NCBI GenBank assembly: GCA_007117405.1
Contig: SKGP01000009.1
Coordinates: forward strand, 1-5,727
Direction of reading: 5' to 3'
DNA length: 5,727 nt
Source: Candidatus Woesearchaeota archaeon
GTDB lineage: Archaea > Nanobdellota > Nanobdellia > Woesearchaeales > UBA583
Shown: piece after piece, positions 5,584-5,727 of the stretch
Position numbering within the stretch: position 1 is the first letter of the stretch
How the letters are laid out: the number at the start of each line of letters is the position of its first letter
Made by a program: the position numbers and the translations under genes
Notes under the pieces: generated by a model
Seen by the model: only the letters and a program-made list of their open reading frames with translations
What the model was told of the DNA's origin: nothing
Database searches by the model: none

Positions 5584-5605
5584 TATTGTTTTTTTGAAAC
5601 AATAT
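5583..5605. repeat. 9-bp inverted repeat upstream of the membrane protein TATA box
   Basis: ATATTGTTT (5583-5591) and AAACAATAT (5597-5605) are perfect reverse complements around 5 bases. It abuts the TATA box on its upstream side, where a regulator site would lie. It contains the hexamers ATTGTT and AACAAT, which are also the half-sites of the sufC/sufS palindrome, here in the opposite relative order. Confidence 0.4.
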
Positions 5606-5670
5606 CCAAAAATAATAATTAAATTGAATTTTTATTATTGATTAAATTTATATTCATTTGACTTATATTT

Positions 5671-5727
5671 TTGGCACAAAATAATGAACAAAAATAACTT
5701 TCTTAAAATAGTTGTTTAAAGTGCCAA
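5671..5727. repeat. Spaced 7-bp inverted repeat reaching the right edge
   Basis: TTGGCAC (5671-5677) and GTGCCAA (5721-5727) are perfect reverse complements 43 bases apart and are much more G+C-rich than the surroundings. A nested 5-bp pair (5687-5691 with 5712-5716) could extend the fold. The right arm ends at the last base, so the element may continue outside. No reading frame longer than about 11 codons is seen in the non-coding stretch 5606-5727. It could be part of a small RNA, a terminator of a gene to the right, or a binding site. Confidence 0.35.

Noticed and set aside
5681..5717. Short plus-strand frame from the ATG at 5684
   Set aside because: It stops after 11 codons and has no conserved features.
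1..5727. CRISPR arrays, tRNA or rRNA genes, insertion sequences
   Set aside because: I saw no regularly spaced direct repeats, no tRNA-like T-arm or other G+C-rich structured gene, and no transposase motifs or target duplications.

Overview
The window is very A+T-rich and reads as archaeal. All six inferred promoters use the same octamer, TTTATAAA, centred about 26 bp upstream of the start codon (32 bp in one case). This is the classical archaeal TATA spacing with essentially leaderless mRNAs, and no Shine-Dalgarno sequences are visible. The small compact genes, extreme A+T bias and lysine/asparagine-rich proteins suggest a DPANN-type archaeon (Woesearchaeota/Pacearchaeota/Nanoarchaeota-like). 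That placement is an inference from style, not a phylogenetic result.

Layout, left to right. Bases 1-1942 (minus strand) are one uninterrupted reading frame cut by the left edge: the first 647 residues of a UvrD/AddB-like superfamily 1 helicase whose Walker B glutamate is replaced by asparagine. Next, all on the minus strand, come a small 4Fe-4S ferredoxin (1997-2278), an IscU-type scaffold (2354-2701) and the ABC ATPase sufC (2712-3440), the last two as a tight operon. A divergent 2Fe-2S ferredoxin (3493-3825, plus) shares a promoter region with sufC. It converges, with an 8-bp gap, on the cysteine desulfurase sufS (3834-5090, minus). A small unidentified single-pass membrane protein (5142-5552, minus) lies upstream of sufS, and about 140 bp of apparently non-coding sequence reach the right edge.

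The middle of the window is an iron-sulfur cluster assembly locus: SufS supplies sulfur, the IscU-like protein is a scaffold, SufC is the ATPase of the SufBC(D) scaffold, and the 2Fe-2S ferredoxin is a plausible electron donor. The 4Fe-4S ferredoxin next door is a likely client or general electron carrier. No sufB or sufD is present in the window.

The most interesting signal is regulatory. A perfect 14-bp palindrome, TTAACAATTGTTAA, occurs twice: once in the sufC/2Fe-2S-ferredoxin divergent promoter and once at the sufS promoter, each time beside the TATA box. It is a strong candidate operator of a small Fe-S assembly regulon. In the divergent region one perfectly symmetric TATA box lies exactly midway between the two start codons, so it could serve both genes.
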